NCBI GenBank assembly: GCA_016650125.1
Contig: JAENWT010000013.1
Span: 17,267 to 81,266 of the forward strand
Reading direction: 5' to 3'
DNA length: 64,000 nucleotides
From: Thermoleophilia bacterium
Lineage (GTDB): Bacteria; Actinomycetota; Thermoleophilia; Solirubrobacterales; 70-9
The position numbers and the translations under genes are program-made. This document shows, piece after piece, positions 25,630 to 34,441 of this stretch; the first letter of the stretch is position 1; every line of letters begins with the position of its first letter. The notes under the pieces were generated by a model. The model was given only the letters and a program-made list of their open reading frames with translations, made no database searches and had not been told where the DNA came from.

Positions 25630-26445
25630 TCAATCTCCGGACCCCGGAAGGAACCCCGGGCGCCAAGGCTTGATCCTGAAGGTGGCGGCGATGTGGGCAC
25701 CGTAGACAACGCCCATCGACGCGAGGTTGAGGAAGATCAGCAGCCCGAGGAATCCGGTCAGCACGCCGTAGACGGCACTTCCTCCCCCGGATATGTCGAA
25801 CCACAGGCGCAACCCGTAGGACACGGCCCCGACCAGGAAGGCGGCGACCGCGGCTCCGATCAGCGTGCTCGCCCACGGGGTGCGGCCCGGGTTCAGCACC
25901 CAGAACATCCAGGTGAAGAAGAGGACCCCGAAAGCCCCGATGCCCAATGGCCCGCCGAATGTGCCGGCGAGGCCAGAGAGGAACGTGTCGTCGTCGATCA
26001 GCGAGTCGAGCGGCCGGGACACGATCAGGCCGAGGAAAACCAGGGCCAGCGGCAGTGTCACGGCGGTGATCATGATGTCGAGCCCTTTGTTCTTCGGGAA
26101 CGAAGGACCGTCGGCGGCGTTTTCGTTGGCGGTTTCCACCGCGTGGCGCATCGCCCCGATCGCGGCGCTGGCCGAGTAGAGCAAAACACCCGCAGTCAGT
26201 ACCCCCAGGCTGCCGGCGCCGTTGGTCAGCCCGTTCAGCAGTTTGGTGATCTCCTGCCGGCCCTCGACTTCGTCGACCGGAAGGTTGTCGATGATGGTCT
26301 TGATCAGGTCCTCCCGGACATCGGGAGAATCGAAGATGTTGCTGAGCACCCAGACCGCGAGCAGAAGCAGTGCCGGGAACGTCATCAGGACGAAGAAACT
26401 GAGCTGGGCCGCCTGCCTGGCCCCGGCCGCCCTGTCGAATGACAT
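25630..26445 (-). CDS. YihY/BrkB-family membrane protein
   Basis: 271 residues with six helices. The opening RQAAQLSFFVLMTFPALLLLAVW corresponds to the family block (AAxLAYYxLxSLFPLLLL). The middle SLGVLTAGVLLYSASAAIGAMRHAV and the end YGVLTGFLGLLIFLNLASMGVVYGAHI match the BrkB pattern. Family members are often annotated virulence factor or, wrongly, RNase BN; true function is unknown. The frame upstream of ATG 26445 still reads like family sequence (KPLALLKRIWAVIWTAA) but has no ATG/GTG/TTG, so the real start could be a weak upstream codon. Confidence 0.86.
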   Translation of the reverse strand: MSFDRAAGARQAAQLSFFVLMTFPALLLLAVWVLSNIFDSPDVREDLIKTIIDNLPVDEVEGRQEITKLLNGLTNGAGSLGVLTAGVLLYSASAAIGAMRHAVETANENAADGPSFPKNKGLDIMITAVTLPLALVFLGLIVSRPLDSLIDDDTFLSGLAGTFGGPLGIGAFGVLFFTWMFWVLNPGRTPWASTLIGAAVAAFLVGAVSYGLRLWFDISGGGSAVYGVLTGFLGLLIFLNLASMGVVYGAHIAATFRIKPWRPGFLPGSGD

Positions 26446-26490
26446 GGCGGCTGTCCAGATGACGGCCCAGATCCGTTTCAGTAACGCCAG

Positions 26491-26508
26491 GGGCTTTTCG
26501 AGAAGCCC
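26491..26508 (-). other. Short hairpin between DUF7144 and BrkB genes
   Basis: GGGCTT-TTCGAG-AAGCCC is a 6-bp stem in the 70-bp gap, downstream of the DUF7144-like stop. No U-run follows on either strand, so it is at most a weak processing or attenuation site. Confidence 0.35.
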
Positions 26509-26515
26509 GGTCGCG

Positions 26516-26944
26516 TCAGTCCCCCATGCCGATCTTCGCTTCGTCCCAGCGCACAGTCACCGCGTAGAGAATCACGATGTTCAACGCGATGAAGACGACT
26601 CCCAGGAAAGGCTGGGTGGTCAGGGTCACCATGTCGACCACGGCGTGGAAGAAGCAGAGCACGATGGTCAGGAGACGGGCCCAGGTGCGTCCCTGGATCA
26701 GGGCGTAGCCGGCCCAGACCTTGACCACGCCGACGACCAGCCAGATGATGCCGACCGCCTGCACGCTGAGCAGGTAGATGTCGCCACCAGCCGTACCGCC
26801 GGTGAAGTAACTGTCGTCAAAGGCGGCGGCGAGTCCGGCGATCACACTGAACACGCCGACCAGCATCATCATGACGCCGGCGAAGGCCACCCATGACGCC
26901 CATGCGGCCGAACCGCCGGGGGGTTTCGAACCACTCGTCTCCAT
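26516..26944 (-). CDS. DUF7144-like four-helix membrane protein
   Basis: 142 residues from ATG 26944, with GGAGG 6 nt ahead (the longer frame to 26989 lacks a ribosome site). Four helices: ASWVAFAGVMMMLVGVFSVIAG, YLLSVQAVGIIWLVVGVVKVW, LLTIVLCFFHAVVDMV and GVVFIALNIVILYAV. The pattern of a W-x3-A-G start helix and the loop after AGLAAAFDDSYF matches the actinobacterial DUF7144 type as I recall it. No function is known. Confidence 0.72.
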   Translation of the reverse strand: METSGSKPPGGSAAWASWVAFAGVMMMLVGVFSVIAGLAAAFDDSYFTGGTAGGDIYLLSVQAVGIIWLVVGVVKVWAGYALIQGRTWARLLTIVLCFFHAVVDMVTLTTQPFLGVVFIALNIVILYAVTVRWDEAKIGMGD

Positions 26945-27033
26945 TTGATTCCTCCACTCGTTGCAGCTTGGATAAAACCTGGCGGCCACTCGACCGGCAG
27001 TTCACCCTATCCGGCCAGTAAGCGGTCCCGGCC

Positions 27034-27993
27034 TCAGGCCACGCAGCGGAATGAGATGTGGCAGGTCGCGCTCTCGACACTCTCCGGGATGCGCGAAGCG
27101 GGCCGGTAACGGCTGCAGTAGTTCTCGGCACAGAGGAACGAGCCGCCCTTGATCACTTTGCGAGGGATGCCGCTGGCCGGGTCCCGGCTCGCGTCAACAC
27201 TGGGACCGCGAGGATTGCTCGGCGCGCAGCACCTCGAAGCCGGCTCGTCATGCTTCTCGGAGAACCAGGTCTGGGTCCATTCCCAGGCGTTTCCGGTCAC
27301 CTCGTAGAGCCCGAACGGATTCGGCTCGTAACTCTTCACGGCCACCGTGCCCGGCTTGCGCGGACCGCCGGGCCGCGGTCTGAACTTCCACGGGAACTCG
27401 CCGATCCAGCGGTTCATCCGCTCTTCACCTTCAGGGGCGATCTCGTCCCCCCAGGCGAACTCGGCGCCTTCCAGACCACCTCGGCCGGCACGCTCCCATT
27501 GTGCTTCGGTCGGCAATTTCTTGCCGGCCCAGCGGGCGTAGGCGTCAGCGTCTTCGAAGCTGATCTGGGTGACGGGGTGCTGCTCCCGGCCGGCCAGCTC
27601 GCTCCTCGGCCCCAGCGGGTGGCGCCAGCTCGCGCCCGGAGTCCAGGACCACCACGCCATCGGGTTGCTCATTTCGACCGGTGCCCGGGGCTGGTTGAAG
27701 GTGATCGACCCCGGGACGAGCATCGCCGGGTCGGCTCCGGGATACATCGCCGGATCGGGGGCCTTCTCGGCCACGGTCACGTAGCCGGTCGCTTCGACGA
27801 ACTCCTGGTACTGCTCGTTGGTCACCGCGGTCTCGTCCATCCAGAAGCCGTCCACACTGACCGGACCGATCGGCTTCTCCTCCGGGTAATGGCTTTCACT
27901 GCCCATGCCGAAGGTTCCGCCAGGAATCCACTTCATCCCTGGAGCGGGAGCCTCGGACGGATCGGGGATGCTCTCTTCGCCGGACATGGCCAC
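27034..27993 (-). CDS. Formylglycine-generating enzyme (SUMF1 family)
   Basis: 319 residues. The FGE-sulfatase fold starts at GMKWIPGGTFGMGSE and includes VTNEQYQEFVEATGY, LPTEAQWERAGRGG, WEWTQTWF and VIKGGSFLCAENYCSRYRP. The last carries the two cysteines (about 288 and 293) that bind copper in genuine FGEs, so this is likely an active enzyme that oxidises a sulfatase Cys to formylglycine, not one of the many inactive SUMF1 relatives. No sulfatase with a C-x-P-x-R site is recognisable in this window, so the client is elsewhere. It follows the alpha/beta hydrolase by 5 nt. Confidence 0.87.
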   Translation of the reverse strand: MAMSGEESIPDPSEAPAPGMKWIPGGTFGMGSESHYPEEKPIGPVSVDGFWMDETAVTNEQYQEFVEATGYVTVAEKAPDPAMYPGADPAMLVPGSITFNQPRAPVEMSNPMAWWSWTPGASWRHPLGPRSELAGREQHPVTQISFEDADAYARWAGKKLPTEAQWERAGRGGLEGAEFAWGDEIAPEGEERMNRWIGEFPWKFRPRPGGPRKPGTVAVKSYEPNPFGLYEVTGNAWEWTQTWFSEKHDEPASRCCAPSNPRGPSVDASRDPASGIPRKVIKGGSFLCAENYCSRYRPASRIPESVESATCHISFRCVA

Positions 27994-27998
27994 AAAGG

Positions 27999-28844
27999 CT
28001 ACCGTCCGGCGAGGCCGTGCCCGGACAGAAACTGCAAGATTTCCCGGGAGAGGCGGCCACCTTGCCAGGACAGTGGTGATTCGCCTTTCTCCTCGCTGAT
28101 CATCTCCGCCTGGGGAAACGCTTCGGTGTACGCCTCAGCCACCGCATAGGGATGCCCGTCGTCCGCTTCGTCGTGGCTGCCGACGACCAGCACCGGCACC
28201 TCGAGGGCCGACAACTCGGCGAGGGAGCCAAAGGGGCGTGAACGCGGGATCTGCCGGAGGGCCTCGGCGACCGCTTCCGGGTGACGGTGCAGGGCGGCCC
28301 GCCGCTCGGCCAGCCGGACGATCGTCTCCTTGATCCCCGGCGCGGCCGTTACCCGCTCGCCGATCACCCGGGCGAATTCGGCGGGCCCGCCGTTTTCGAG
28401 CGCATCGGCCCGCTCGTCCCAGCGATCGAGCTCGGGGTCGGTCTCCTGTCCGGTGTAGACCGGGCCGGCCAGGATCAGTGCGGCAACCCGCTCCGGATCG
28501 GCCAGCGCGAAAGCGACCGCCGTGTGACAGCCCATCGAATGGCCGCCAAGGATCACCGGGCCCGGTGAGCCGCGGTCGCCAACGATCAGGCCGAGGTCGG
28601 TGGTCAGCCCCTCGTAGTCATAGGCCGCGGCCGGATCGGACTCGCCGTGACCCCGGGCGTCATACGTGTGAAGCCGGTAGCCGGCCCGCGGCAATACCTT
28701 CGAGCCGTGGACCACGTACTTCCGGGCGGCGCTCAGGCCGTGGGCCAGGAAGATGCCCAAGCCCTCCCCCTGGCTCTCGCCCCGGATCATGCGACCCGAG
28801 TCGCTGACCTCGAACGGGACCGGCTCGAATGGAGCGGAACTCAC
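27999..28844 (-). CDS. Alpha/beta hydrolase
   Basis: 281 residues. An oxyanion HG (FLAHGLS), the YDARGHGESD loop, nucleophile elbow GGHSMGCHTAVAFAL (Ser near 97), an acidic strand in VLVVGSHDEADDGHP and possible catalytic His in the same loop fit the fold. It may be an esterase or lysophospholipase-like enzyme; the substrate is unknown. It sits between the cyclophilin and FGE genes with 4-5 nt spacers, which suggests one minus-strand operon. Confidence 0.84.
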   Translation of the reverse strand: MSSAPFEPVPFEVSDSGRMIRGESQGEGLGIFLAHGLSAARKYVVHGSKVLPRAGYRLHTYDARGHGESDPAAAYDYEGLTTDLGLIVGDRGSPGPVILGGHSMGCHTAVAFALADPERVAALILAGPVYTGQETDPELDRWDERADALENGGPAEFARVIGERVTAAPGIKETIVRLAERRAALHRHPEAVAEALRQIPRSRPFGSLAELSALEVPVLVVGSHDEADDGHPYAVAEAYTEAFPQAEMISEEKGESPLSWQGGRLSREILQFLSGHGLAGR

Positions 28845-28848
28845 CCGG

Positions 28849-29490
28849 TCAGCCCTTTTCGAGCGTGGCCTTCTCGATCACGACGTCCTTCGTCGGTTTC
28901 TGGTCCGCCCCGCCGAGCTGCCCGATCTTCTGGACGACGTCCATGCCTTCGCTGACCTTGCCGACCAGGGCGTATTCCGGCTTCAGGCTCTGCGCGCCGG
29001 AACCGGTAACGACGTAGAACTGGCTGCCGGAAGTGCCCGGCGCCTCGTCGGCTGACTTGGCCATGGCCACGACCCCGACGTCGTACTTCAGGTCCTTGGG
29101 CGGCGCCTCGGTGACCTTGTAGCCGGGGTCACCGGTCCCGTCGCCGAGCGGGTCGCCACCCTGGATCACGAAGTCCGGCACGATCCGGTGGAAGCCGAGA
29201 CCGTCATAAAAGCCCTCTTCGGTCAGGTAGGCGAAGTTGTTGGCGGTGATCGGCGCCCGCTCGGTGTCGAGCGCGATCGTGAAGGTGCCTTCCGAAGTTT
29301 CCATGGTCACGGACGCCGTCTCACCTTTTTCGACGACCTGGGTCGGCTTGTCGAGTTTGTCGGTCTTGGTCTCGATCGTGGCTGATCCGGAGTCCGAATC
29401 ACTACCGCGAGCGACCAGGATAACGACGACAACGACCGCGAGCAGAACGCCTGCCACGGCCAGGAAGATTGCTTTTTCTCGATCCTTCAT
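28849..29490 (-). CDS. Membrane-anchored cyclophilin-type peptidyl-prolyl isomerase
   Basis: 213 residues. A single N-terminal helix (AIFLAVAGVLLAVVVVVILVA, 8-28) acts as an anchor with no lipobox, followed by an acidic linker and the cyclophilin domain from about 60. Visible blocks are GFYDGLGFHRIVPDFVIQGGDP, GTSGSQFYVVTG and ALVGKVSEGMDVV. The FHRI, Q-G-G-D and Q-F motifs retain catalytic Arg and Gln, so isomerase activity outside the membrane is expected. It heads the cyclophilin-hydrolase-FGE gene row. Confidence 0.9.
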   Translation of the reverse strand: MKDREKAIFLAVAGVLLAVVVVVILVARGSDSDSGSATIETKTDKLDKPTQVVEKGETASVTMETSEGTFTIALDTERAPITANNFAYLTEEGFYDGLGFHRIVPDFVIQGGDPLGDGTGDPGYKVTEAPPKDLKYDVGVVAMAKSADEAPGTSGSQFYVVTGSGAQSLKPEYALVGKVSEGMDVVQKIGQLGGADQKPTKDVVIEKATLEKG

Positions 29491-29599
29491 GGACGCAGAG
29501 AGTAGATCGTCCGCCGCTTCGAGGTCGTCTTCCGGGCCGAGTTGCCATGATCAGGTCGTGTCCCCCAGTCCATCTCCGCCCGATCGCCGAACTGTGACC

Positions 29600-30214
29600 A
29601 TGGGCAAGGCGATCAGCCGGCTGGTCGCCCGCGCTCCCTGGGCCTGGCCGGTGATCAGCCGGCCCGTGAAGAGCTTCTTCGATTCCAGGGCCAAGGGCTG
29701 GGACAGCAACACCGGCGCCGGCTCGGCCGAACACCTGGCCCCGCTCGCCGCCGGGGTACTCCGCGCCGGCAAGGACCCGGAGCGGGTGCTCGACATCGGC
29801 TGCGGAACCGGCGCCGCGACCTTTTTCCTGGCCCGTGAATACCCGCGAGCCCGGATCCGAGGGGTCGACCTGTCCCCCGTGATGATTGACCAGGCCAATT
29901 CACGGATCGGGCTCGATCCCGAAGCGCGGGTCGCCTTCCGGGTGGGAGACGCCGGCAAGCTGCCTTACCCGGACGAGCACTTCGACCTCGTGACCCAGAC
30001 CAATATGCCCGTCTTCTTCGCCGAGATCGACCGGGTGCTGCGCTCCGGCGGCTCGGTGGTCATCGCTTCGAGCAGCGGCCAGAACACGCCGTTCTCGACC
30101 CCCGACGACCTGTTGGGCAAGAAGTTCGGCAAGCTCGGTTTTAGTGGGGTCGAGACCGGCACGGCCGCCCGCGGGACATACTTCGCCGCGCGGAAGAAAG
30201 GTTTGCCGGAATGA
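29600..30214 (+). CDS. Class I SAM-dependent methyltransferase
   Basis: 204 residues from ATG 29600. Motif I RVLDIGCGTGAATFFLA, motif II VDLSPVMI, FRVGDAGKLPYPDEHFDLV and the post-motif VLRSGGSVVIASSS are clear. A basic RLVARAPWAWPVISRPV leader precedes the fold. Alternative starts GTG 29558 and 29594 are in frame; none has a good ribosome site. Its 3' end overlaps the lipid kinase start as ATGA, tying it to the envelope gene row that follows. The substrate is unknown; a lipid is a reasonable guess from context only. Confidence 0.8.
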   Translation: MGKAISRLVARAPWAWPVISRPVKSFFDSRAKGWDSNTGAGSAEHLAPLAAGVLRAGKDPERVLDIGCGTGAATFFLAREYPRARIRGVDLSPVMIDQANSRIGLDPEARVAFRVGDAGKLPYPDEHFDLVTQTNMPVFFAEIDRVLRSGGSVVIASSSGQNTPFSTPDDLLGKKFGKLGFSGVETGTAARGTYFAARKKGLPE

Positions 30215-31107
30215 CTCTGCCCGTCGAAAAGCACTATGCCCTGATCATCAACCCGAGCGCCGGCGGCGGTCGGGCCCTGAAGCTGCTGCCCGAAGTCGAA
30301 CGGCAGCTCGATGCCCGGCGCATGATCTTCCGTGTCGAGAGAACACGATCGGTCGAGCACGGGGTCGACCTCGCCCTGGACGCGATCGAAGGCCGCGAGA
30401 TCCCGGTGGTGATGAGCGGCGACGGGCTGATCGGAGCGGTCGGCGGCGCCATGGCGGGAGTCGACTGGCCCCTCGGGTTGATCCCGGCCGGCCGTGGAAA
30501 CGACCTCGCCCGTGGGCTGGGAATCCCGACCGATCCAGCCGAGGCCGTGCACTGCCTCGACCACGGGTTCGAGCGGCTGATCGACATCGGTGACGCCAAC
30601 GGCGAGCGATTTCTCGGAATTGCCTCGGTCGGCTTCGATTCGGAGGCGAACCGCATCGCCAACGATGCGAAGGTCCTCAAGGGGACGCTGGTCTACGCCT
30701 ACGCCGCCCTGCGGGCGCTGATCAGCTGGAAGCCGGAACGCTTCGCCCTGGTCGAAGGCGGCATCCAGAGCCGCTACACGGGCTACACGGTCGCCGTGGC
30801 CAACAACGGCTATTACGGCGGCGGCATGAACCTCGCGCCGGACGCCGAGCTTTCCGACGGTCGCCTCGACGTCGTCGTGATCGGCGACGCGCCGAAGTTC
30901 CGCTTCCTCATGGATCTGCCGAAGGTCTTCAGAGGAACCCACATCAAGAATGAAGAAGTCGAGTACTGGCAGACCTCATCGATCGAGATCCGGGCGAGCA
31001 AGCCGCTGGTCGTCTACGCCGACGGCGATCCCCTGACCAAACTTCCGGCGACGATTCGGGTCCTGCCCTCGGCACTCTCGATGATCGTGCCCGAGGGCGG
31101 CCCTTGA
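30211..31107 (+). CDS. Diacylglycerol kinase family lipid kinase
   Basis: 298 residues, full DAGK/YegS length. The N-terminal ALIINPSAGGGRALK and LIPAGRGNDLARGLGIP (the GTGND-like block, about 87-103) are conserved. The nucleotide-binding GGDGT motif reads VVMSGDGLIGAVGG, with Gly to Ser and Thr to Leu, a variant I recall from other actinobacterial members. The C-terminal domain includes AVANNGYYGGGMNLAPDAELSDGRLDVVVIGD. It would phosphorylate a lipid or sphingoid alcohol. Overlapped by 4 nt at both ends with neighbours. Confidence 0.88.
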   Translation: MTLPVEKHYALIINPSAGGGRALKLLPEVERQLDARRMIFRVERTRSVEHGVDLALDAIEGREIPVVMSGDGLIGAVGGAMAGVDWPLGLIPAGRGNDLARGLGIPTDPAEAVHCLDHGFERLIDIGDANGERFLGIASVGFDSEANRIANDAKVLKGTLVYAYAALRALISWKPERFALVEGGIQSRYTGYTVAVANNGYYGGGMNLAPDAELSDGRLDVVVIGDAPKFRFLMDLPKVFRGTHIKNEEVEYWQTSSIEIRASKPLVVYADGDPLTKLPATIRVLPSALSMIVPEGGP

Positions 31108-32456
31108 TCAGGCTCAAAGCCGGCCTCGCCCGCATGATCGGCCGGCTGAGCCGCCTGACCGGCCGCGGCGGCGGCACCACCCTGCCGGGCCGCGTCCTGC
31201 TCAAGCTCGATCCGGAGGCGATCAGCAAGCTCGGCTCAAGGCTCGAGCACGGGTCCACCCTGATCAGCGCGACCAACGGCAAGACCACCACCGCGGCGAT
31301 GCTGGCCTCGATCCTGACCGCAAACGGGCGCCATCCGGTCCACAACCGGGCCGGCTCGAACATGACCTGGGGCGTGGCGACGGCACTGCTCGAGCAACGC
31401 GGCGACGAAGGCCTCTTCGAGGTCGACGAAGCCTGGCTGCCCGAGACCGCTGCCCGGCTCGGGCCGCGGGCGATCCTGCTCGGCAACCTCTTCCGCGATC
31501 AGCTGGACCGCTACGGCGAGACCGCGGCGCTGGCCGACGCCTGGGTCAAGCTGGCGGAGTCAAGGGCGGGCCTCACCGAATTCATCCTCAATGCCGACGA
31601 CCCCCTGGTCGCCGACATCGGGCGTTACTCCGGCGATCGCACCACCTACTTCGGCATCGAGGACGAGAGCCAGGCCCTGGCCGAGCTTCAGCATGCCCAC
31701 GACGCCAAAAACTGCCGGGTCTGCGGCCACGCGCTCGACTACCAGCGTGCATTCGTCGGACACCTCGGCCACTATTGTTGCCCGAACTGCGGCATGAAAC
31801 GCCCGTCACCCGAAGTCTTCGCGAAGGAGATCGAACTGAAAGGCATGAGCGGTCTCGAAGCGACCGTCGTCAGCCCGGAGGGCACGGCGCGGCTGACGCT
31901 GCCACTGCCCGGCCTCTACAACCTCTACAACGCACTTGGAGCGATCGCGACCGCCCGGGCGCTGGAGATCCCGATTGACGCCTCGGTCGCCGCGCTGAAG
32001 GGCATGCAGGCGGTCTTCGGGCGGGTGGAGCGAATACAGATCAAGGAGACGGAACTCTCGATCCTGCTGATCAAGAACCCGGCCGGGGCCAACGAGGTGA
32101 TCCGCACGCTGGCGCTCGGACCCGGCAAGCTGGACCTCTGGATCGCGCTCAACGATGGCATCGCCGACGGCCGGGACGTGTCCTGGATCTGGGACGCCGA
32201 CTTCGAGATGCTGGCCGGTCACGTCAACTCGATCATCTGCACCGGCACCCGCGGACCGGAAATGGCCCTGCGGCTCAAGTACGGGGGTTGGGACACGGAG
32301 AGGATCACCGTCGTCGACGGGATCGGCAAGGGACTCGATGAGGCTCTCGGCCGAAAGCCCGGAAAGCTCTTCGCCATGCCGACCTACACGGCCCTGCTGG
32401 AGCTGCGTCAACTGCTTGCCGACCAGGGAGACGCCGAGAGGTACTGGGAAGGTTGA
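31104..32456 (+). CDS. murT: MurT, lipid II isoglutaminyl synthase ligase subunit
   Basis: 450 residues. Mur-ligase P-loop ISATNGKTTTAAML (about 54-67), HNRAGSNMTWGVATALLE, the DEAW acidic motif, and the inserted Cys4 zinc ribbon CRVCGHAL ... CPNCGMKRP (about 205-235) that marks MurT. A C-terminal DUF1727-type domain follows. MurT with GatD amidates the D-Glu of lipid II. The start is TTG at 31104, overlapping the lipid kinase stop as TTGA. GatD is encoded two genes downstream. Confidence 0.93.
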   Translation: MIRLKAGLARMIGRLSRLTGRGGGTTLPGRVLLKLDPEAISKLGSRLEHGSTLISATNGKTTTAAMLASILTANGRHPVHNRAGSNMTWGVATALLEQRGDEGLFEVDEAWLPETAARLGPRAILLGNLFRDQLDRYGETAALADAWVKLAESRAGLTEFILNADDPLVADIGRYSGDRTTYFGIEDESQALAELQHAHDAKNCRVCGHALDYQRAFVGHLGHYCCPNCGMKRPSPEVFAKEIELKGMSGLEATVVSPEGTARLTLPLPGLYNLYNALGAIATARALEIPIDASVAALKGMQAVFGRVERIQIKETELSILLIKNPAGANEVIRTLALGPGKLDLWIALNDGIADGRDVSWIWDADFEMLAGHVNSIICTGTRGPEMALRLKYGGWDTERITVVDGIGKGLDEALGRKPGKLFAMPTYTALLELRQLLADQGDAERYWEG

Positions 32457-33208
32457 TCCTCGCCGATCAGGCCTCCGACAAAGCTTCGATCTGGCAGCTG
32501 GTCGAATCCTGCTCCTACGAGGCAGACCTCGCGATCTGGTCGCAGATAACCGCCGGCTCGGCTTCCGTTCTCGATCTCGGGTGTGGCATCGGCCGGGTCG
32601 CCCGGTACCTCGCCGCTGAAGGCAAGACCGTCCTCGGAGTCGATCGTGACCCGGAGATGGTCGCCGACCTGAACCGCCTCGCGACCGAGGACCATGTCGC
32701 CGCGATCACCGGTGACGTGACCGAAGTCGCAACGCTGGACCTGGGCCAGGACCTGTTCGAAACGATCATCGCGCCGCAGCAGCTGCTCCATATCCTCGGC
32801 GGAGTACCCAAGAGGCGTCGGTTGCTGGCCGGCGTGAAGCAACGTCTCGAGCCGGACGGGGTTGCCGCGTTCGCGATCTCCGAGTTGATTCGTCAGGAGA
32901 GCCAGACGGTCGACATCCTCCCGGACCTGCGTGAGGTGGGCGAATCGGTGTACGCGAGCCGACCGGTGGCGGTCGACGCTGACGCCGGAACGCTCACGGT
33001 AATCCGGCTGCGACAGGTGGTCGGGTCTGACGGATCGCTGGAGGAATCCCACGACAGCATCACTCTCGACCTGATGGACCGCGACTCGCTGACCGCGGAG
33101 CTGGCAGCCGTTGGGCTGCAGGCCTCGCGAACGATCGAAGTCCCGGAGACCGACCGGCACATCGCCTCGGTCATCGTCGTCGCCCGTCACGATGCCACGG
33201 GCTCCTGA
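32453..33208 (+). CDS. Class I SAM-dependent methyltransferase inserted between murT and gatD
   Basis: 251 residues, TTG start at 32453 again overlapping the previous stop as TTGA. Motif I SVLDLGCGIGRVARYLA, motif II VLGVDRDPEMVADLN, ITGDVTEV, and the ETIIAPQQLLHILGG segment in place of the usual motif IV. It sits between murT and gatD, which are normally adjacent, and ends 17 nt before gatD. A role in modifying a lipid II or envelope intermediate is possible but is only context-based inference. Confidence 0.82.
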   Translation: MILADQASDKASIWQLVESCSYEADLAIWSQITAGSASVLDLGCGIGRVARYLAAEGKTVLGVDRDPEMVADLNRLATEDHVAAITGDVTEVATLDLGQDLFETIIAPQQLLHILGGVPKRRRLLAGVKQRLEPDGVAAFAISELIRQESQTVDILPDLREVGESVYASRPVAVDADAGTLTVIRLRQVVGSDGSLEESHDSITLDLMDRDSLTAELAAVGLQASRTIEVPETDRHIASVIVVARHDATGS

Positions 33209-33225
33209 TCCCTAGGCTTTGCGCG

Positions 33226-33960
33226 ATGAAACTCCGCCTGCTCAGCCTCTACCCGGACCAGATGAACATCTATGCCGACCGCGGCAACATCATCTTCTTC
33301 GAGAACCGCTGCCGCTGGCGGGGAATTGACTTCGAGGTGACCCGCTGCGGCACCGGAGAGACCTTCGACCCGGCTGGATTCGACCTGATCTACATGGGCG
33401 GCGGCCAGGATCGTGACCAGCGGCTGGTCGCCTCCGACCTGGTCGCGACGAAGCGGGACAGCCTGGTCCGGGCCAAGGAGGACGGCACCGTCATCCTCGC
33501 GGTCTGCGGCGGCTACCAGCTGCTCGGCAGCTCCTACCAGCTGGCCGACGAAGTGATCGAAGGACTTGGCCTGGTCGAGTTAAAGACCGTGCGTGAGCCC
33601 GGCCCGCGTCTGATCGGCCCGGTCGCGATCACGGTGAACCTCGACGGCACCGACCGCACGGTCGCCGGTTTCGAGAACCACGGTGGCCGCACCTACCTCG
33701 GCCCGGCCGCGACCCCCTTCGGCAAGGTCGAGTCGGGTCACGGCAATAACGGCGGCGACGGCTTCGAGGGCGTGCGGGAAGACAACCTGATCGGGACCTA
33801 CCTGCACGGCCCGCTCCTGCCGAAGAACTCGTGGCTGGCCGACCACTTGATCAAGCTCGCGCTCGAGCACCACCACGGCGCCGGGGTCGAACTGGAGCCG
33901 CTCGACGACACCTTCGAGTCTGCCGCGCACGAGACCGCCCGCCGGGCGGCCCTCGGCTGA
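33226..33960 (+). CDS. gatD: GatD, lipid II isoglutaminyl synthase glutaminase subunit
   Basis: 244 residues, class I glutamine amidotransferase of the GatD/CobB-CobQ type. LLSLYPDQMNIYADRGN at the start, YMGGGQDRDQRL, the nucleophile Cys in AVCGGYQLLGSSY (about 94) and catalytic His in GTYLHGPLLPKN are present. It supplies ammonia to MurT for D-isoglutamine formation in peptidoglycan. ATG 33226 follows the methyltransferase by 17 nt. Confidence 0.93.
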   Translation: MKLRLLSLYPDQMNIYADRGNIIFFENRCRWRGIDFEVTRCGTGETFDPAGFDLIYMGGGQDRDQRLVASDLVATKRDSLVRAKEDGTVILAVCGGYQLLGSSYQLADEVIEGLGLVELKTVREPGPRLIGPVAITVNLDGTDRTVAGFENHGGRTYLGPAATPFGKVESGHGNNGGDGFEGVREDNLIGTYLHGPLLPKNSWLADHLIKLALEHHHGAGVELEPLDDTFESAAHETARRAALG

Positions 33961-33968
33961 CCGGGGAG

Positions 33969-34400
33969 TCAGCGGCCGGTTGAACCGAATCCGCCCTCGC
34001 CGCGCTCGCTGGCGGAGAGCGATTCGGCCTCGGCCGGTTCGGCCAGGGCAACGGGCACCACTACCAGCTGGGCGATTCGGTCACCGGGCTCGATCCGGAA
34101 GACCTCGGCCGGGTCGTTGTTCAGCAACAGAACCTTCAGCTCACCGCGGTATCCGGAATCGATCAGGCCAGGAGCGTTGACCACCGAGATGCCGTGCTTC
34201 CGGGCCAGGCCGGAACGCGGCAGCACCAGTCCGGCGTGCCCGTCCGGGATTTCGACTGCGATCCCGGTCCCGACCTGCCAGCGCTCCCCCGGTCCGATGT
34301 GGGCGGGTTCGGAAGCGTAGAGATCGAGGCCGGCGTCGCCTTCGTGGGCCCGGGTCGGGAGGGTCGCACCGTCAGCCAGGATCTGGAAGTTGAGCCTCAT
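33969..34400 (-). CDS. dut: dUTP diphosphatase
   Basis: 143 residues. All five trimeric dUTPase motifs can be seen: EGDAGLDLYA (1), PRSGLARK (2), NAPGLIDSGYRGEL (3, with the catalytic Asp), RIEPGDRIAQLVV (4) and RGEGGFGSTGR (5). It removes dUTP and provides dUMP. Convergent with gatD, 8 nt apart. ATG 34400. Confidence 0.95.
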   Translation of the reverse strand: MRLNFQILADGATLPTRAHEGDAGLDLYASEPAHIGPGERWQVGTGIAVEIPDGHAGLVLPRSGLARKHGISVVNAPGLIDSGYRGELKVLLLNNDPAEVFRIEPGDRIAQLVVVPVALAEPAEAESLSASERGEGGFGSTGR

Positions 34401-34441
34401 TGCCGCTCACTCTACCCGAGGCCGGTAGGCGATCCGGCGGG

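Noticed and set aside
26446..26515. Upstream extension of BrkB
   Set aside because: The frame reads family-like but offers no ATG, GTG or TTG before a stop, so ATG 26445 is kept.
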